Source of the DNA: Marinigracilibium pacificum
Lineage (GTDB): Bacteria; Bacteroidota; Bacteroidia; Cytophagales; Cyclobacteriaceae
DNA length: 64,000 nucleotides
Assembly (NCBI RefSeq): GCF_012926615.1
Contig: NZ_JABBNU010000001.1
Location: 124,001 to 188,000, forward strand
Reading direction: 5' to 3'
Shown piece after piece: positions 43,989 through 52,999 of this stretch. A program made the translations under genes and the position numbers. The notes below the pieces were generated by a model, which was not told the origin of the DNA, made no database searches, and saw only the letters and a list, made by a program, of their open reading frames with translations. Within the stretch, counting starts at the first letter, position 1; every line of letters starts with the position of its first letter.

Positions 43989-45479
43989 ATGGAAAGAAAG
44001 AAATTTGATGCAATAGTCATAGGTAGTGGTTTTAGTGGGTTATCGACCGCTTGTTTCCTCGCAAAAGAGGGTATTAAAACAGCTATTGTAGAGAAGAATA
44101 GTTCTATTGGAGGAAGAGCAAGAAAATTCATCGATAAAGGCTTTACATTTGATATGGGCCCTTCATGGTACTGGATGCCTGATGTATTTGAGCATTTTTT
44201 TAATTCTTTTGGTAAATCTCCATCAGACTATTATAATTTAATAAGATTAGATCCAAGCTATAAAGTAATTTATAAAAATTCTGAACTGGACATTCCTGCA
44301 AACTGGGAAGAATTAAAATCCATGTTTGACAATATTGAACCTGGTTCGTCTTCTAAACTTGAAGAGTTTATGAACCAAGCCGAAGTAAAATATTTGGTCG
44401 GCATGCAGGATTTCGTATATAAACCAGGACATTCATTTACAGAATTTTTAGATCTTTCACTCCTTAAAAAAGCTTCGAAGCTTGACATATTCTCCTCAAT
44501 TGGTACTCATATTAGAAAGTTTTTTAAAAATGAACAGTTAATTCAATTGATGGAGTTTCCTATTCTGTTTTTAGGTGCTTTACCTAAAAACACTCCTTCA
44601 TTATATAGTATGATGAATTATGCAGACATGAAACTAGGTACCTGGTATCCTATGGGAGGTATGCATAAGATAATTGAAGGTATGGGATTACTAGCTGAAG
44701 AACTCGGGGTTGAAATTTTTACTGATCAAGAAGTTATTTCTGTAAATATTGAAGGCAAGAATATTACGGAAGTAAATACTGATAAAATTAATTTCGAAGC
44801 TGATCATATTATTTGCTCGGCTGACTATCATCATTTCGAACAAAATATACTGCCGGAAAATTATCGCCGTTATAATGAAAAGTATTGGGATAATAGAAAG
44901 CTTGCACCTAGCTGTTTATTATTTTATTTAGGAGTAGATAAAAAAGTTTCAGGATTAAAGCATCACAATCTATTTTTTGATGCAGATTTTGATAAACATA
45001 CAGATGCAATCTATGGGGATGTAAAGTGGCCTGAAGATCCTTTATTTTACACATGTGTGCCTTCTAAAACAGACCCATCAGTAGCACCAGAAGGAAAAGA
45101 AAACATATTCATTCTAATCCCTATGGCTCCAGGTTTATTGGAAGATGATAAAATAACTGACAAATATTATGATCTGGTAATGCAAAGGCTGGAAAAGCAT
45201 TGTGGTGAAAACATTAAAGATCACGTGATATATAAAAGGAGTTACGGGGCTAAAAACTTCATGGCTGACTATCATGCCTTTAAGGGAAATGCTTATGGTC
45301 TTGCCAATACGCTTGATCAAACAGCAATCTTGAAACCTAAAATTAAAAACGGTAAATTAAATAACTTAATGTATACTGGACAGCTAACTGTACCAGGCCC
45401 AGGAGTTCCTCCGAGCTTGATATCAGGAGAAATTGTAGCCGGAGAAATAACCAAAAACCTGTCAACCCAACTAGCATAA
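43989..45479 (+). CDS. crtI: Phytoene desaturase (carotenoid oxidoreductase)
   Basis: FAD-dependent desaturation of phytoene to lycopene or neurosporene. The dinucleotide motif IGSGFSGLSTACFLA is at the N-terminus and the C-terminal signature is GQLTVPGPGVPPSLISGE. From the ATG at 43989 it has 496 residues, normal for CrtI. In-frame TTG codons just upstream are less likely starts. It is 45 bases after the sigma factor gene and 5 bases before crtB. Confidence 0.95.
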   Translation: MERKKFDAIVIGSGFSGLSTACFLAKEGIKTAIVEKNSSIGGRARKFIDKGFTFDMGPSWYWMPDVFEHFFNSFGKSPSDYYNLIRLDPSYKVIYKNSELDIPANWEELKSMFDNIEPGSSSKLEEFMNQAEVKYLVGMQDFVYKPGHSFTEFLDLSLLKKASKLDIFSSIGTHIRKFFKNEQLIQLMEFPILFLGALPKNTPSLYSMMNYADMKLGTWYPMGGMHKIIEGMGLLAEELGVEIFTDQEVISVNIEGKNITEVNTDKINFEADHIICSADYHHFEQNILPENYRRYNEKYWDNRKLAPSCLLFYLGVDKKVSGLKHHNLFFDADFDKHTDAIYGDVKWPEDPLFYTCVPSKTDPSVAPEGKENIFILIPMAPGLLEDDKITDKYYDLVMQRLEKHCGENIKDHVIYKRSYGAKNFMADYHAFKGNAYGLANTLDQTAILKPKIKNGKLNNLMYTGQLTVPGPGVPPSLISGEIVAGEITKNLSTQLA

Positions 45480-45484
45480 ACATT

Positions 45485-46321
45485 ATGATTGAACTTTTCA
45501 ACAAATCTGCGTTTGAGTGTAGCAAAAGAATAACGGAACTTTACAGCACCTCATTTACCCTTGGCATTAAAACACTTAGCAAACGGTTTCATGATCCAAT
45601 TTTCGGGATTTATGGTTATGTAAGGTATGCAGATGAAATTGTTGATACCTTTCATCATCTTGATAAAGAAAAAACTTTGCTTCAGTTTGAAGAAGAGACT
45701 TATAAAGCAATAGAGGAGAAGTTTAGTATGAATCCTGTACTGCATAGTTTTCAACTAGTGGTTAATAGTTATAATATCGAGCAAGCCCTAATAAAAGCTT
45801 TTATAAAAAGTATGAGAATGGACATATATTCATCAAATCATAATATTGACTCATATGATGAATATATTTATGGCTCTGCTGAAGTTGTAGGGTTAATGTG
45901 CTTAAGAGTGTTTTGCGAAGGAAATGATAAACAATATAACGAGTTAAAACCAAGTGCAATGAGTCTTGGATCTGCTTTCCAAAAGGTTAATTTCTTAAGA
46001 GATTTAAAATCTGATTATGAAGACAGGGGAAGGGTATATTTTCCAGAGGTAGATTTTAATCAATTTACAAAAAATGAAAAATGGAAAATTGAAAAAGATA
46101 TTGAAAAAGACTTTGACCATGCGTTAACTGGAATTTTAAACCTTCCGGATGGAGCAAGAGCGGGGGTTTACCTTGCCTATTTATATTACAGAAAATTATT
46201 CAATAAAATTAAAAAATGTCCTCCACACTTGATCCTGGAAAACAGGGTTAGAATTCCAAATTTCACGAAACTTGTATTATTAGGAAGTACATATTTTAAA
46301 TATCAACTTAGAGTTATTTAA
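45485..46321 (+). CDS. crtB: Phytoene synthase
   Basis: Condenses two geranylgeranyl diphosphates to phytoene. The two aspartate-rich substrate motifs are visible: D50-E-I-V-D54 in RYADEIVDT and NFLRDLKSDYEDRGR in the second half. YGSAEVVGLM matches the squalene/phytoene synthase fold. At 278 residues it is a typical bacterial enzyme. It is tightly packed in the crt operon. Confidence 0.95.
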   Translation: MIELFNKSAFECSKRITELYSTSFTLGIKTLSKRFHDPIFGIYGYVRYADEIVDTFHHLDKEKTLLQFEEETYKAIEEKFSMNPVLHSFQLVVNSYNIEQALIKAFIKSMRMDIYSSNHNIDSYDEYIYGSAEVVGLMCLRVFCEGNDKQYNELKPSAMSLGSAFQKVNFLRDLKSDYEDRGRVYFPEVDFNQFTKNEKWKIEKDIEKDFDHALTGILNLPDGARAGVYLAYLYYRKLFNKIKKCPPHLILENRVRIPNFTKLVLLGSTYFKYQLRVI

Positions 46322-46344
46322 ATTGCCTGAATATTCAATTTAAT

Positions 46345-46806
46345 ATGTGGGACATAATTTTTAAAATGGCTATTGTTATAGGAACCTTTCTTTTCATGGA
46401 AGGAGTAGCCTGGTTTACTCATAAATATGTAATGCATGGATTCTTATGGACCTGGCATAAATCACATCACTCTTACCATAACCACACCTTAGAAAGAAAT
46501 GATCTTTTTGCTGTAGTTTTTAGTATTCCTGCCATCGTGTTGTTCATGATAGGTGCTGAATTTCCTGAGTATCACATATTGATTTATTTTGCAATAGGAA
46601 TTACAGGCTATGGCATATTCTATGTTCTTTTTCATGATATCCTCGTACACCAAAGAATTAAATTCAGGTATAAAGCAAAGGGAAAATATTTAAAGAGAAT
46701 GATCCATGCTCATTATCTACACCATGAAAAGAGAACTAAAGAAAATTGCGAAGCATTTGGGTTCTTGTATGCCCCAAAGAAATTTGATCCTTCAGTAAAA
46801 AAATAA
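46345..46806 (+). CDS. crtZ: Beta-carotene hydroxylase
   Basis: Membrane di-iron hydroxylase that adds 3-hydroxyl groups to carotenoid rings, giving zeaxanthin-type pigments. Histidine clusters HKYVMH, HKSHHSYH, HDILVH and HAHYLHH are all present, with four membrane segments. The 153-residue length is typical. A lycopene cyclase, needed to make the rings it works on, is not in this operon. It ends with no spare base against convergent yidD. Confidence 0.93.
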   Translation: MWDIIFKMAIVIGTFLFMEGVAWFTHKYVMHGFLWTWHKSHHSYHNHTLERNDLFAVVFSIPAIVLFMIGAEFPEYHILIYFAIGITGYGIFYVLFHDILVHQRIKFRYKAKGKYLKRMIHAHYLHHEKRTKENCEAFGFLYAPKKFDPSVKK

Positions 46807-47049
46807 TTAATTTTCTTTAGGAGGGACGGGATCATGTCCGCTTCCTCCCCAAGGATGGCATCTGGAAATTCGTTTTAACCCTAGCCAAACACCTTTCCAA
46901 GGACCATGTGTCTGAACAGCCTTAATCATATAAGTACTACAACTTGGACTATACCGGCAGGCACCAGGTATAAAAGGAGAGATCATACCCTTATATATGT
47001 ATGTCAAACCAATAAAAAGTTTTGAAAATAATATGTTAATAAACCTCAT
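46807..47049 (-). CDS. yidD: Membrane protein insertion efficiency factor YidD
   Basis: A small (80-residue) membrane-associated protein that helps YidC-dependent insertion. The cysteine-containing signature [17 protein letters not shown] and the end block [17 protein letters not shown] are unmistakable. The N-terminal amphipathic helix is seen. It is not next to rnpA or yidC as in many other phyla; here it stands between crtZ and the Fur-family gene. Confidence 0.95.
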   Translation of the reverse strand: MRFINILFSKLFIGLTYIYKGMISPFIPGACRYSPSCSTYMIKAVQTHGPWKGVWLGLKRISRCHPWGGSGHDPVPPKEN

Positions 47050-47122
47050 CTGTAAAGGTTAAACCCTTAATCTATTAAAAACGTTACATCAATTGAGCGC
47101 AAGACTTGTATAAATTAATAAA

Positions 47123-47141
47123 AATATCAATTTTTGATATT
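47123..47141. promoter_or_regulatory. 19-bp palindrome upstream of the Fur-family gene
   Basis: AATATCAA-TTT-TTGATATT, perfect 8-bp arms, 35 bases before the start codon. The size fits a Fur-type operator and suggests autoregulation. Confidence 0.5.
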
Positions 47142-47176
47142 AGTTCAGGCTTATAGCTTGTTTATATAATTATGAT

Positions 47177-47680
47177 ATGGGACAAAGTAAACTTTCACCA
47201 GAAAAACACGAAGAAATAAAATCCATCTTTACTGAGTTTCTTGAAGAAAAAAAACTTCGAAAAACACCGGAACGCTTCGCAATTCTGGAAGAAATATATA
47301 GTAATGAAGGACATTTTGATGTTGAATCATTGTATATCAACATGAAAAACAAAAATTACAGGGTTAGTAGAGCTACTGTTTACAACACATTGGACCTTCT
47401 ACTTGAGTGTAATCTTGTTACAAAACATCAGTTTGGCAAAAACCTGTCATTATATGAGAAATCACATGCATACAGACAGCATGATCATGTAATTTGTACT
47501 AAAACCAATCAGATATTTGAGTTTTGTGACCCAAGAATTCAAGCTATTCAAAAATTAGTTGAAGACACTTTTGATTTTACGGTGACTAGCCATACCCTCT
47601 ATTTCTATGGTCACCTAAACTCTGCTAAAGATGCAGAACCTGAAAAGAAACCGAAAAGACAGATTGAAGAACAACAATAA
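47177..47680 (+). CDS. Fur family transcriptional regulator
   Basis: Metal- or peroxide-responsive repressor of 167 residues. The winged helix spans about 15-90 (RKTPERFAILEEIY, RVSRATVYNTLDLLLE). The metal-binding dimer domain has HDHVICTKTNQIFEFCDPRI; the usual structural-zinc CxxC is incomplete here (C-T-K-T), and no second CxxC is seen at the basic C-terminus. Fur, Zur and PerR cannot be told apart safely by eye. A palindrome in front of the gene suggests that it controls itself. Confidence 0.88.
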   Translation: MGQSKLSPEKHEEIKSIFTEFLEEKKLRKTPERFAILEEIYSNEGHFDVESLYINMKNKNYRVSRATVYNTLDLLLECNLVTKHQFGKNLSLYEKSHAYRQHDHVICTKTNQIFEFCDPRIQAIQKLVEDTFDFTVTSHTLYFYGHLNSAKDAEPEKKPKRQIEEQQ

Positions 47681-47682
47681 AA

Positions 47683-47710
47683 AAAGCCGGTAAAATAATT
47701 TACCGGCTTT
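47683..47710. terminator. Bidirectional terminator between the Fur-family and M23 genes
   Basis: A perfect 12-bp stem AAAGCCGGTAAA with TTTACCGGCTTT around ATAA. Confidence 0.92.
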
Positions 47711-47730
47711 CTCATTTATATTACCGTGGA

Positions 47731-48714
47731 TTATAATCCCATTGTTTTATTAACCACTTCACCTTGCTTTAAAATATCAGCGTACTCTTCAGGGGTTATA
47801 TCCTGAAGAAAATAGTGAATAGGGTTTTGCGATGCTTCACTTACCCCTTTTAGTACTTCATAATGAAGATGAGGCCCTGTTGATTTACCTGTATTACCCA
47901 CTTCGGCAATCTGTTGTCCTCTGGTAACTTTCTGTCCTTCCTTTACAAGGAATTTATTCAAGTGAGCATATCTTGTTTTATACCCAAAACCATGGTCGAT
48001 AATTATCTCTTTACCATATCCCCATGCATTTGTTTTAACCTTTACCACCTTGCCATCACCTGTTGCATAAACAGGGGTTCCTATAGGTGCTGCCAGGTCA
48101 ATACCATCATGGTTTCTACGAGTTCCGTAGTGCGGGTCTATTCTTGTTCCATATCCAGAAACAAAATAATAATTTTCCTTATCTACAGGCTGAATTGCAG
48201 GCATGCTTCGAAGCTTTTCTTCAGCATCAAGCGCACTTTTTAACAATTCGTCATGAGAAGCTTCCTGAACCATCGCTCTTCTCTTTATCTTATCTATGCG
48301 TTTAGATAAACTCACATAGACATCAGAGTACTGGAGGCCATCCTTTTTTAGTTTAAAATACCTGTCGGAACCTCCAATACCGGCAGAACGAAAATCTTCT
48401 GGAATTGGATCAACCCCCATTATGGTACGATAGATCTCGTCATCATTTCTCTCAAGTGATGAAATGATTTTATCAAGAGTATCTAACTTAAGTTGATAAA
48501 AATCATAATGACCTTCGAGCTCGGCCACTCTTTCTTTTAATATAATCTCCTCAGGAGAATCAAAAATCGCACTATAACCGGCAAAAATTATTGCTCCGGA
48601 TATCAGTGAAAGTATCAAAAAACCTAGTGCATTATATACTACATCGGCTTTGCTGACCCTTACTTGTTCATACCTACAAGTTTCAGGATCATAGTAATAC
48701 TTAATTTTTTTCAT
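47731..48714 (-). CDS. M23 family (LytM-type) metallopeptidase
   Basis: A membrane-anchored peptidoglycan endopeptidase or activator. A cytoplasmic tail of about 25 residues, one membrane helix (about 28-48), a coiled-coil stem (about 55-180), then the LytM domain with zinc ligands in NHDGIDLAAPIGTPV and the catalytic GPHLHYEV. Key histidines are kept, so it should be an active enzyme. At 327 residues the layout matches the peptidoglycan hydrolases of Bacteroidota. It likely acts in cell-wall growth. Confidence 0.92.
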   Translation of the reverse strand: MKKIKYYYDPETCRYEQVRVSKADVVYNALGFLILSLISGAIIFAGYSAIFDSPEEIILKERVAELEGHYDFYQLKLDTLDKIISSLERNDDEIYRTIMGVDPIPEDFRSAGIGGSDRYFKLKKDGLQYSDVYVSLSKRIDKIKRRAMVQEASHDELLKSALDAEEKLRSMPAIQPVDKENYYFVSGYGTRIDPHYGTRRNHDGIDLAAPIGTPVYATGDGKVVKVKTNAWGYGKEIIIDHGFGYKTRYAHLNKFLVKEGQKVTRGQQIAEVGNTGKSTGPHLHYEVLKGVSEASQNPIHYFLQDITPEEYADILKQGEVVNKTMGL

Positions 48715-48770
48715 TTGTTGGCTGCAGTTGAAAAAATTAAATTTCCCGTTAAAAGCACGTAATATAGCAA

Positions 48771-49727
48771 TTATTCGTATTCATTCCAAATCAAGGCTGC
48801 AGCACCTAAAATTGCGGCGTTCATATCCATCAATCCGCTAGGCATAATCTTGACTTTTCCTTTGTATGAATTCATCAAATGTTCTTCAAAACTTCTTCTG
48901 GTTGGCTCAAATAATAACTCACCACTACTTACCAGGCCTCCAGCTAAATAAATAACCTCAGGCTCAGAAAATGCAACAAAATCAGCTAATGAACGACCTA
49001 AAATAAACCCGGTTTTTTCAAAAGCTGCTTTTGCAACTTCATCACCGTTTAGAGCTTCTTCGGTAATTTCTTCACCGTGGAAATCATTTATTCCAAGATC
49101 TCTGAATTTACTTGGCGCCTTTTTAATTGCAAGCATCTCAAGAAGTGTTCTTTTTAAACCGGTAGAAGAACAGTAGGTTTCAAGACATCCTTTTTTTCCA
49201 CAACCACACTCGCGACCGTTGTCAACAGCTCTGGTATGACCTAACTCACCAGCAAAACCATTATTACCGTAAACGAGTTTATTATTTACAACAATTCCAG
49301 AACCAAGACCAGTTCCCAATGTTATTGTAATAAATTCTTTTACTCCTTTGGCTGAGCCAAATATCGCTTCTCCATATGCGCTGGCGTTAGCATCATTGGT
49401 CAAAATTGCCGGAATACCAGGAAAGATTGGTTTAAGCTTTTCAATAAGAGGAACTACACCCTTCCATTCAAGATTTGCAGCATGCTCGATTGTTCCTTTG
49501 TAAAAATTACCATTAGGAACACCAATACCTATACCTACTATTTCACAGTCGTCAATCTGATTTGTCAGTTTATCAACTTCAATTTTTACATTTTTCAGAT
49601 ATTCTTCAATATCAGAATGTCCTTTAGTTGGGAGCTTTGATTGTACAGGACAATTTCCATCCTTGTCAACAAGACCCAGTTTAGTATAAGTACCACCAAT
49701 ATCGATGCCTACAGCAAATTTCTTCAT
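48771..49727 (-). CDS. ROK family glucokinase-like sugar kinase
   Basis: ATP-dependent sugar phosphorylation, probably glucose. The phosphate loop GIDIGGTYTKLG is at the N-terminus, LGTGLGSGI the second phosphate motif, and the ROK zinc site reads CGCGKKGCLETYCS. No DNA-binding domain, so it is a kinase and not a NagC-like repressor. At 318 residues it matches glucokinase. It is 7 bases from trhO on the same strand, likely one transcript. Confidence 0.92.
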   Translation of the reverse strand: MKKFAVGIDIGGTYTKLGLVDKDGNCPVQSKLPTKGHSDIEEYLKNVKIEVDKLTNQIDDCEIVGIGIGVPNGNFYKGTIEHAANLEWKGVVPLIEKLKPIFPGIPAILTNDANASAYGEAIFGSAKGVKEFITITLGTGLGSGIVVNNKLVYGNNGFAGELGHTRAVDNGRECGCGKKGCLETYCSSTGLKRTLLEMLAIKKAPSKFRDLGINDFHGEEITEEALNGDEVAKAAFEKTGFILGRSLADFVAFSEPEVIYLAGGLVSSGELLFEPTRRSFEEHLMNSYKGKVKIMPSGLMDMNAAILGAAALIWNEYE

Positions 49728-49734
49728 GTTAAGG

Positions 49735-50805
49735 TTAAGGTTTTAGCTTACTATTAAGCTTCTTTTTATATGTTAGTTTCTCAGATCTTCCTTTAATATA
49801 CTTGTCAGTAGTCTGCAATGGGTTATTTCTCCTCCATTCTAATCTCTTTTCCTCATCCCAATGTAATACTTCATTACACTCCTCAGAGCAACAACCTTCA
49901 TATTTCTGTCTACAATTTTCACATTGAATAAACAAAAGGTGACATCCATCATTTGCACAGTTGGTATGATCATCACAAGGCTCTCCGCATTGATGACAAC
50001 GGGCAATGACATCCTCACTAATTCGTTCCCCAAGCCGATCATCAAACACAAAGTTTTTTCCAATGTATTTATTTTCAAGACCTTGTTCTTTCACCTGTCT
50101 TGCATATTCAATAATTCCACCATTTAACTGGTAAACATTCTTGAACCCTTTATGCTTATAATATGCACTTGCTTTTTCACAACGAATACCGCCTGTGCAA
50201 TACATTAATATATTCTTGTCTTTCTGATCCTTCAGTTCTTCCTCTACCACATGCAATGCCTCTCTGAAAGTATCAACATCCGGAGTTAATGCATCTTTAA
50301 AATGACCAACTTCAGCCTCATAATGATTCCTCATATCAACAATAATTGTATTTGGATCATCAGCAAGCTTATTAAAATCTGCTGCATTAAGGTGGATACC
50401 TTTATTAGTTACATCAAATGTATCATCGTTCAAACCATCAGCAACAATCTTATCTCTAACTTTTAGTGTTAGCTTATAGAATGATGGCGCCTCAGCTTCT
50501 ACAGCAATATTTAATCTTACATTGTTTAACCAGTCGATGGAATACAACTCTTCTTTAAACTGGTCAAAGTTTTCCTTTGGCACACTTATCTGTGCATTTA
50601 TTCCTTCCCACGAAATATAGGTTCTACCAAGGACACCCATTTCTGCCCATTCGGCATAAAGTCTGTCCCTAAATTCACCAGGATCAGAAATATGGTAATA
50701 TCTGTAAAAAGATAAAGTTACTCTTGTTGTCTTATCGTCACTATATACTCTTGACCGCAATTCTTCGCGATTTACCCTGTTATAGAGATGCTTAACTTTT
50801 TTCAT
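49735..50805 (-). CDS. trhO: tRNA uridine(34) hydroxylase TrhO (rhodanese-like)
   Basis: Hydroxylates wobble uridine of tRNAs to ho5U by an oxygen-dependent route. The N-terminal acylphosphatase-like domain (about residues 25-120) is followed by a rhodanese domain with the active cysteine in [11 protein letters not shown] and a C-terminal cysteine-rich zinc region ([22 protein letters not shown]). The 356-residue length is usual. With mnmD and the tRNA-like array it is one of several tRNA-related genes in this window. Confidence 0.93.
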   Translation of the reverse strand: MKKVKHLYNRVNREELRSRVYSDDKTTRVTLSFYRYYHISDPGEFRDRLYAEWAEMGVLGRTYISWEGINAQISVPKENFDQFKEELYSIDWLNNVRLNIAVEAEAPSFYKLTLKVRDKIVADGLNDDTFDVTNKGIHLNAADFNKLADDPNTIIVDMRNHYEAEVGHFKDALTPDVDTFREALHVVEEELKDQKDKNILMYCTGGIRCEKASAYYKHKGFKNVYQLNGGIIEYARQVKEQGLENKYIGKNFVFDDRLGERISEDVIARCHQCGEPCDDHTNCANDGCHLLFIQCENCRQKYEGCCSEECNEVLHWDEEKRLEWRRNNPLQTTDKYIKGRSEKLTYKKKLNSKLKP

Positions 50806-50922
50806 GACGCAAAATTAGCCCTAAATTAATACAGGAACAATATTGATTTATATTCAATACCAATTACCTTGGTTGAAACTTAATATTTTTATCAAAATTT
50901 TAATATACTACCATTTATTTTA

Positions 50923-50930
50923 TACGTTTG
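50923..50930 (+). promoter_or_regulatory. Promoter -7 box of the lipoprotein at 50975
   Basis: TACGTTTG, exact TAnnTTTG match, 44 bases before the ATG; no clear -33 box. Confidence 0.4.
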
Positions 50931-50974
50931 TATTAAATATAACTTTTTAAAACACAAATCGAATTAGTTTATAA

Positions 50975-51427
50975 ATGAAAACAAATCTTTTCAACCTAAT
51001 CAGCTTAATGCTATTATCAGCATTTTTATTTTCTTGTAGTGAAGAAGAGAATACAAGGCAAATCGAATACTCAATCAGCCCAAATGGAGATTTTCAAACT
51101 GGTGGAAAAATTACAGTTAGAGAAATTGAAAATGGAATTAAAATTATCATCAATTTTGAAGGTGGTGTAAATGGAGAATTCCACCCTGCACATTTACATT
51201 TTGGCAAATGGGATCAGGAAGGTGTTATGGCTGCTATGCTAAACCCTGTAAATGGAACTACCGGAGTTTCTGAAACTGAAGTAAAAGTGTTAAGTAATGA
51301 TGCTACACTTGACTTTGATAGCTTCTTAACTTTTGATGGAAGCATCAAAGTTCATCCCGATGATGGAGATAATCGAAAAGTAATTATGGCATATTCAAAT
51401 ATTGGAGCTAATGCTGAGGCTAATTAA
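50975..51427 (+). CDS. Small lipoprotein with HPAHLHFG motif
   Basis: A 150-residue lipoprotein; lipobox LFSC at about residues 18-21. The mature part is a beta domain with GEFHPAHLHFGKWDQEG, a histidine motif like those of CHRD or superoxide-dismutase-like domains, and a closing IKVHPDDGDNRKVIMAYSNIG. Copper or other metal binding is possible but not shown. It converges with a 4-base overlap on the DUF3299-ABC operon, whose products may also handle metals. Confidence 0.78.
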   Translation: MKTNLFNLISLMLLSAFLFSCSEEENTRQIEYSISPNGDFQTGGKITVREIENGIKIIINFEGGVNGEFHPAHLHFGKWDQEGVMAAMLNPVNGTTGVSETEVKVLSNDATLDFDSFLTFDGSIKVHPDDGDNRKVIMAYSNIGANAEAN

Positions 51428-51855
51428 TTAACCACATCAGCTTCATCAAGGATATAGTTCAGGTGATAAATATCTGTTTTATTTAACCTGAACTTTCCTT
51501 TAAATACCACATAGTCATCAGTTTTAAATTTTTTATGCCCAGGCTTCAGGTTTAATTCCATGACTGTTTCAGGACCGGCATTTCCACAAAAAAAGCAGTT
51601 AGCAAAAGGATTCTTTGACAATACAAAATCACCTTTTTCTACATCCATTGGAATAACATATCCTTCAATAATTACTTCTTTTCCATCAATTGCCTTTACT
51701 TTTGGGCCAAAAGTAGGTTCAGTAAAATATGTCTCTAATTGGTTATCATAAACCTGGTTGAACTGTACATCAGCTAATGTACCCCAGTCAATTTTAACTT
51801 GTTCAGATAAAATGCCAACGAACATAAAAAAAACTATCAAACTACTTTTCATCAC
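51424..51855 (-). CDS. DUF3299-like exported protein
   Basis: A 143-residue protein with a short signal sequence and the DUF3299 pattern: IDWGTLADV, VIIEGYVIPMDVEKGDFVLS and the cysteine pair in NPFANCFFCGNAGPE. DUF3299 proteins often accompany FtsX-type ABC permeases in operons linked with zinc or other metals; this link is from memory of such operons and not proven here. Its start overlaps the permease gene by 14 bases. The CFFC-type motif could bind metal. Confidence 0.75.
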   Translation of the reverse strand: MMKSSLIVFFMFVGILSEQVKIDWGTLADVQFNQVYDNQLETYFTEPTFGPKVKAIDGKEVIIEGYVIPMDVEKGDFVLSKNPFANCFFCGNAGPETVMELNLKPGHKKFKTDDYVVFKGKFRLNKTDIYHLNYILDEADVVN

Positions 51856-52999
51856 TTAATACCTCCGCTATATCAGTTTTATATATTTTATAAGATGGAA
51901 TTAATGCCGCTATTATTGCCAGTAAAATAACACCAGGAAACAAATATAGTTCACGAATATCGAACATACTACCTGATAACCATTGGCTATCTTTTACAAC
52001 TGAAATAAAATACATGACAATGCGACTCAACAATAATCCAACCAATATTCCTGCCAAACATAAAATGCAAGCTTCAATAATTACCTGAAATAATACTCTC
52101 CTCTTGGAATAGCCTAACACACGCATTACTGTTAAATCATACTTTTTTTGTTGTAACGATGTAAAAAGAGTTACAAATACTGCAAATCCCGACAAACATA
52201 TTATACCATATGCTAATATTTTTAATGTTTCATAACCAGTGCCCAAAAGTGTCATTAATCTATCGATTTCAATCGAAGGTAATGCCGCTTGCATACTTGA
52301 GTTTGTGTTAATCATTTTACTCAACATCAATTGTCCCATCGGATTCTTAAATTGAAATAAAAAGGCAGTATAATCTCCTTGCCCTTGTACTTCATGAACA
52401 TCCCAAAGACTCTCGTATCTTGTAATAAACAAGCGGTCAATTACTAGACCTGTTGGAGCTAAAACACCAGTAACTTTAAAAGGATGATCATGTTTATCTG
52501 CATCAACTGCCTGCCCATGTTGAGAATAAATAATATCACCAACCGTTAAATTATGCGTAGCAGCAGCTTCTGCTCCCAACACAACCTCCATTGGTTTAGA
52601 AAAGTAAGTGCCCTTTTTTAATTTAGCATTGTATAAGTTTAAATATGAAGTATCTGTACCAACAATGCGCGTACCATTATACGAATCGCCATAAGCTAAG
52701 GGGATTGCCTTTTTTACCAAAGGATGTTTTAAAAAGGGTTTGATTTCTTCTGCTTTGATGTTTCCTGTTGGGTTGTCTGCCTGATAAACTGCCGATAAAA
52801 TAAGCTGTAAAGGACTCCCTTTAGCGCCGACAACCATCTGAACACCCTTTACATCACCATAAAGCTTTTTTTGAATGTCATTATCTATTAGAAACAACAA
52901 AGAAATTATTCCGGTGCCTGTGGCTACAAGTAAAACACTCATCAAGCTATACCAGGGCTTAGCTAATACACTTTTAAAGCTGATATAAAAATCATTCAT
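51842..52999 (-). CDS. FtsX/MacB-like ABC transporter permease
   Basis: A 385-residue permease with four membrane helices: one near the N-terminus (about 18-38), then a large periplasmic domain (about 40-270) and three close to the C-terminus (275-375), the FtsX layout. The periplasmic domain contains a His/Asp loop, HGQAVDADKHDHPF, followed by VTGVLAPTGLVIDR, a pattern I link with metal-related members of this family. It overlaps the ATPase gene by 4 bases. Confidence 0.88.
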   Translation of the reverse strand: MNDFYISFKSVLAKPWYSLMSVLLVATGTGIISLLFLIDNDIQKKLYGDVKGVQMVVGAKGSPLQLILSAVYQADNPTGNIKAEEIKPFLKHPLVKKAIPLAYGDSYNGTRIVGTDTSYLNLYNAKLKKGTYFSKPMEVVLGAEAAATHNLTVGDIIYSQHGQAVDADKHDHPFKVTGVLAPTGLVIDRLFITRYESLWDVHEVQGQGDYTAFLFQFKNPMGQLMLSKMINTNSSMQAALPSIEIDRLMTLLGTGYETLKILAYGIICLSGFAVFVTLFTSLQQKKYDLTVMRVLGYSKRRVLFQVIIEACILCLAGILVGLLLSRIVMYFISVVKDSQWLSGSMFDIRELYLFPGVILLAIIAALIPSYKIYKTDIAEVLSDEK

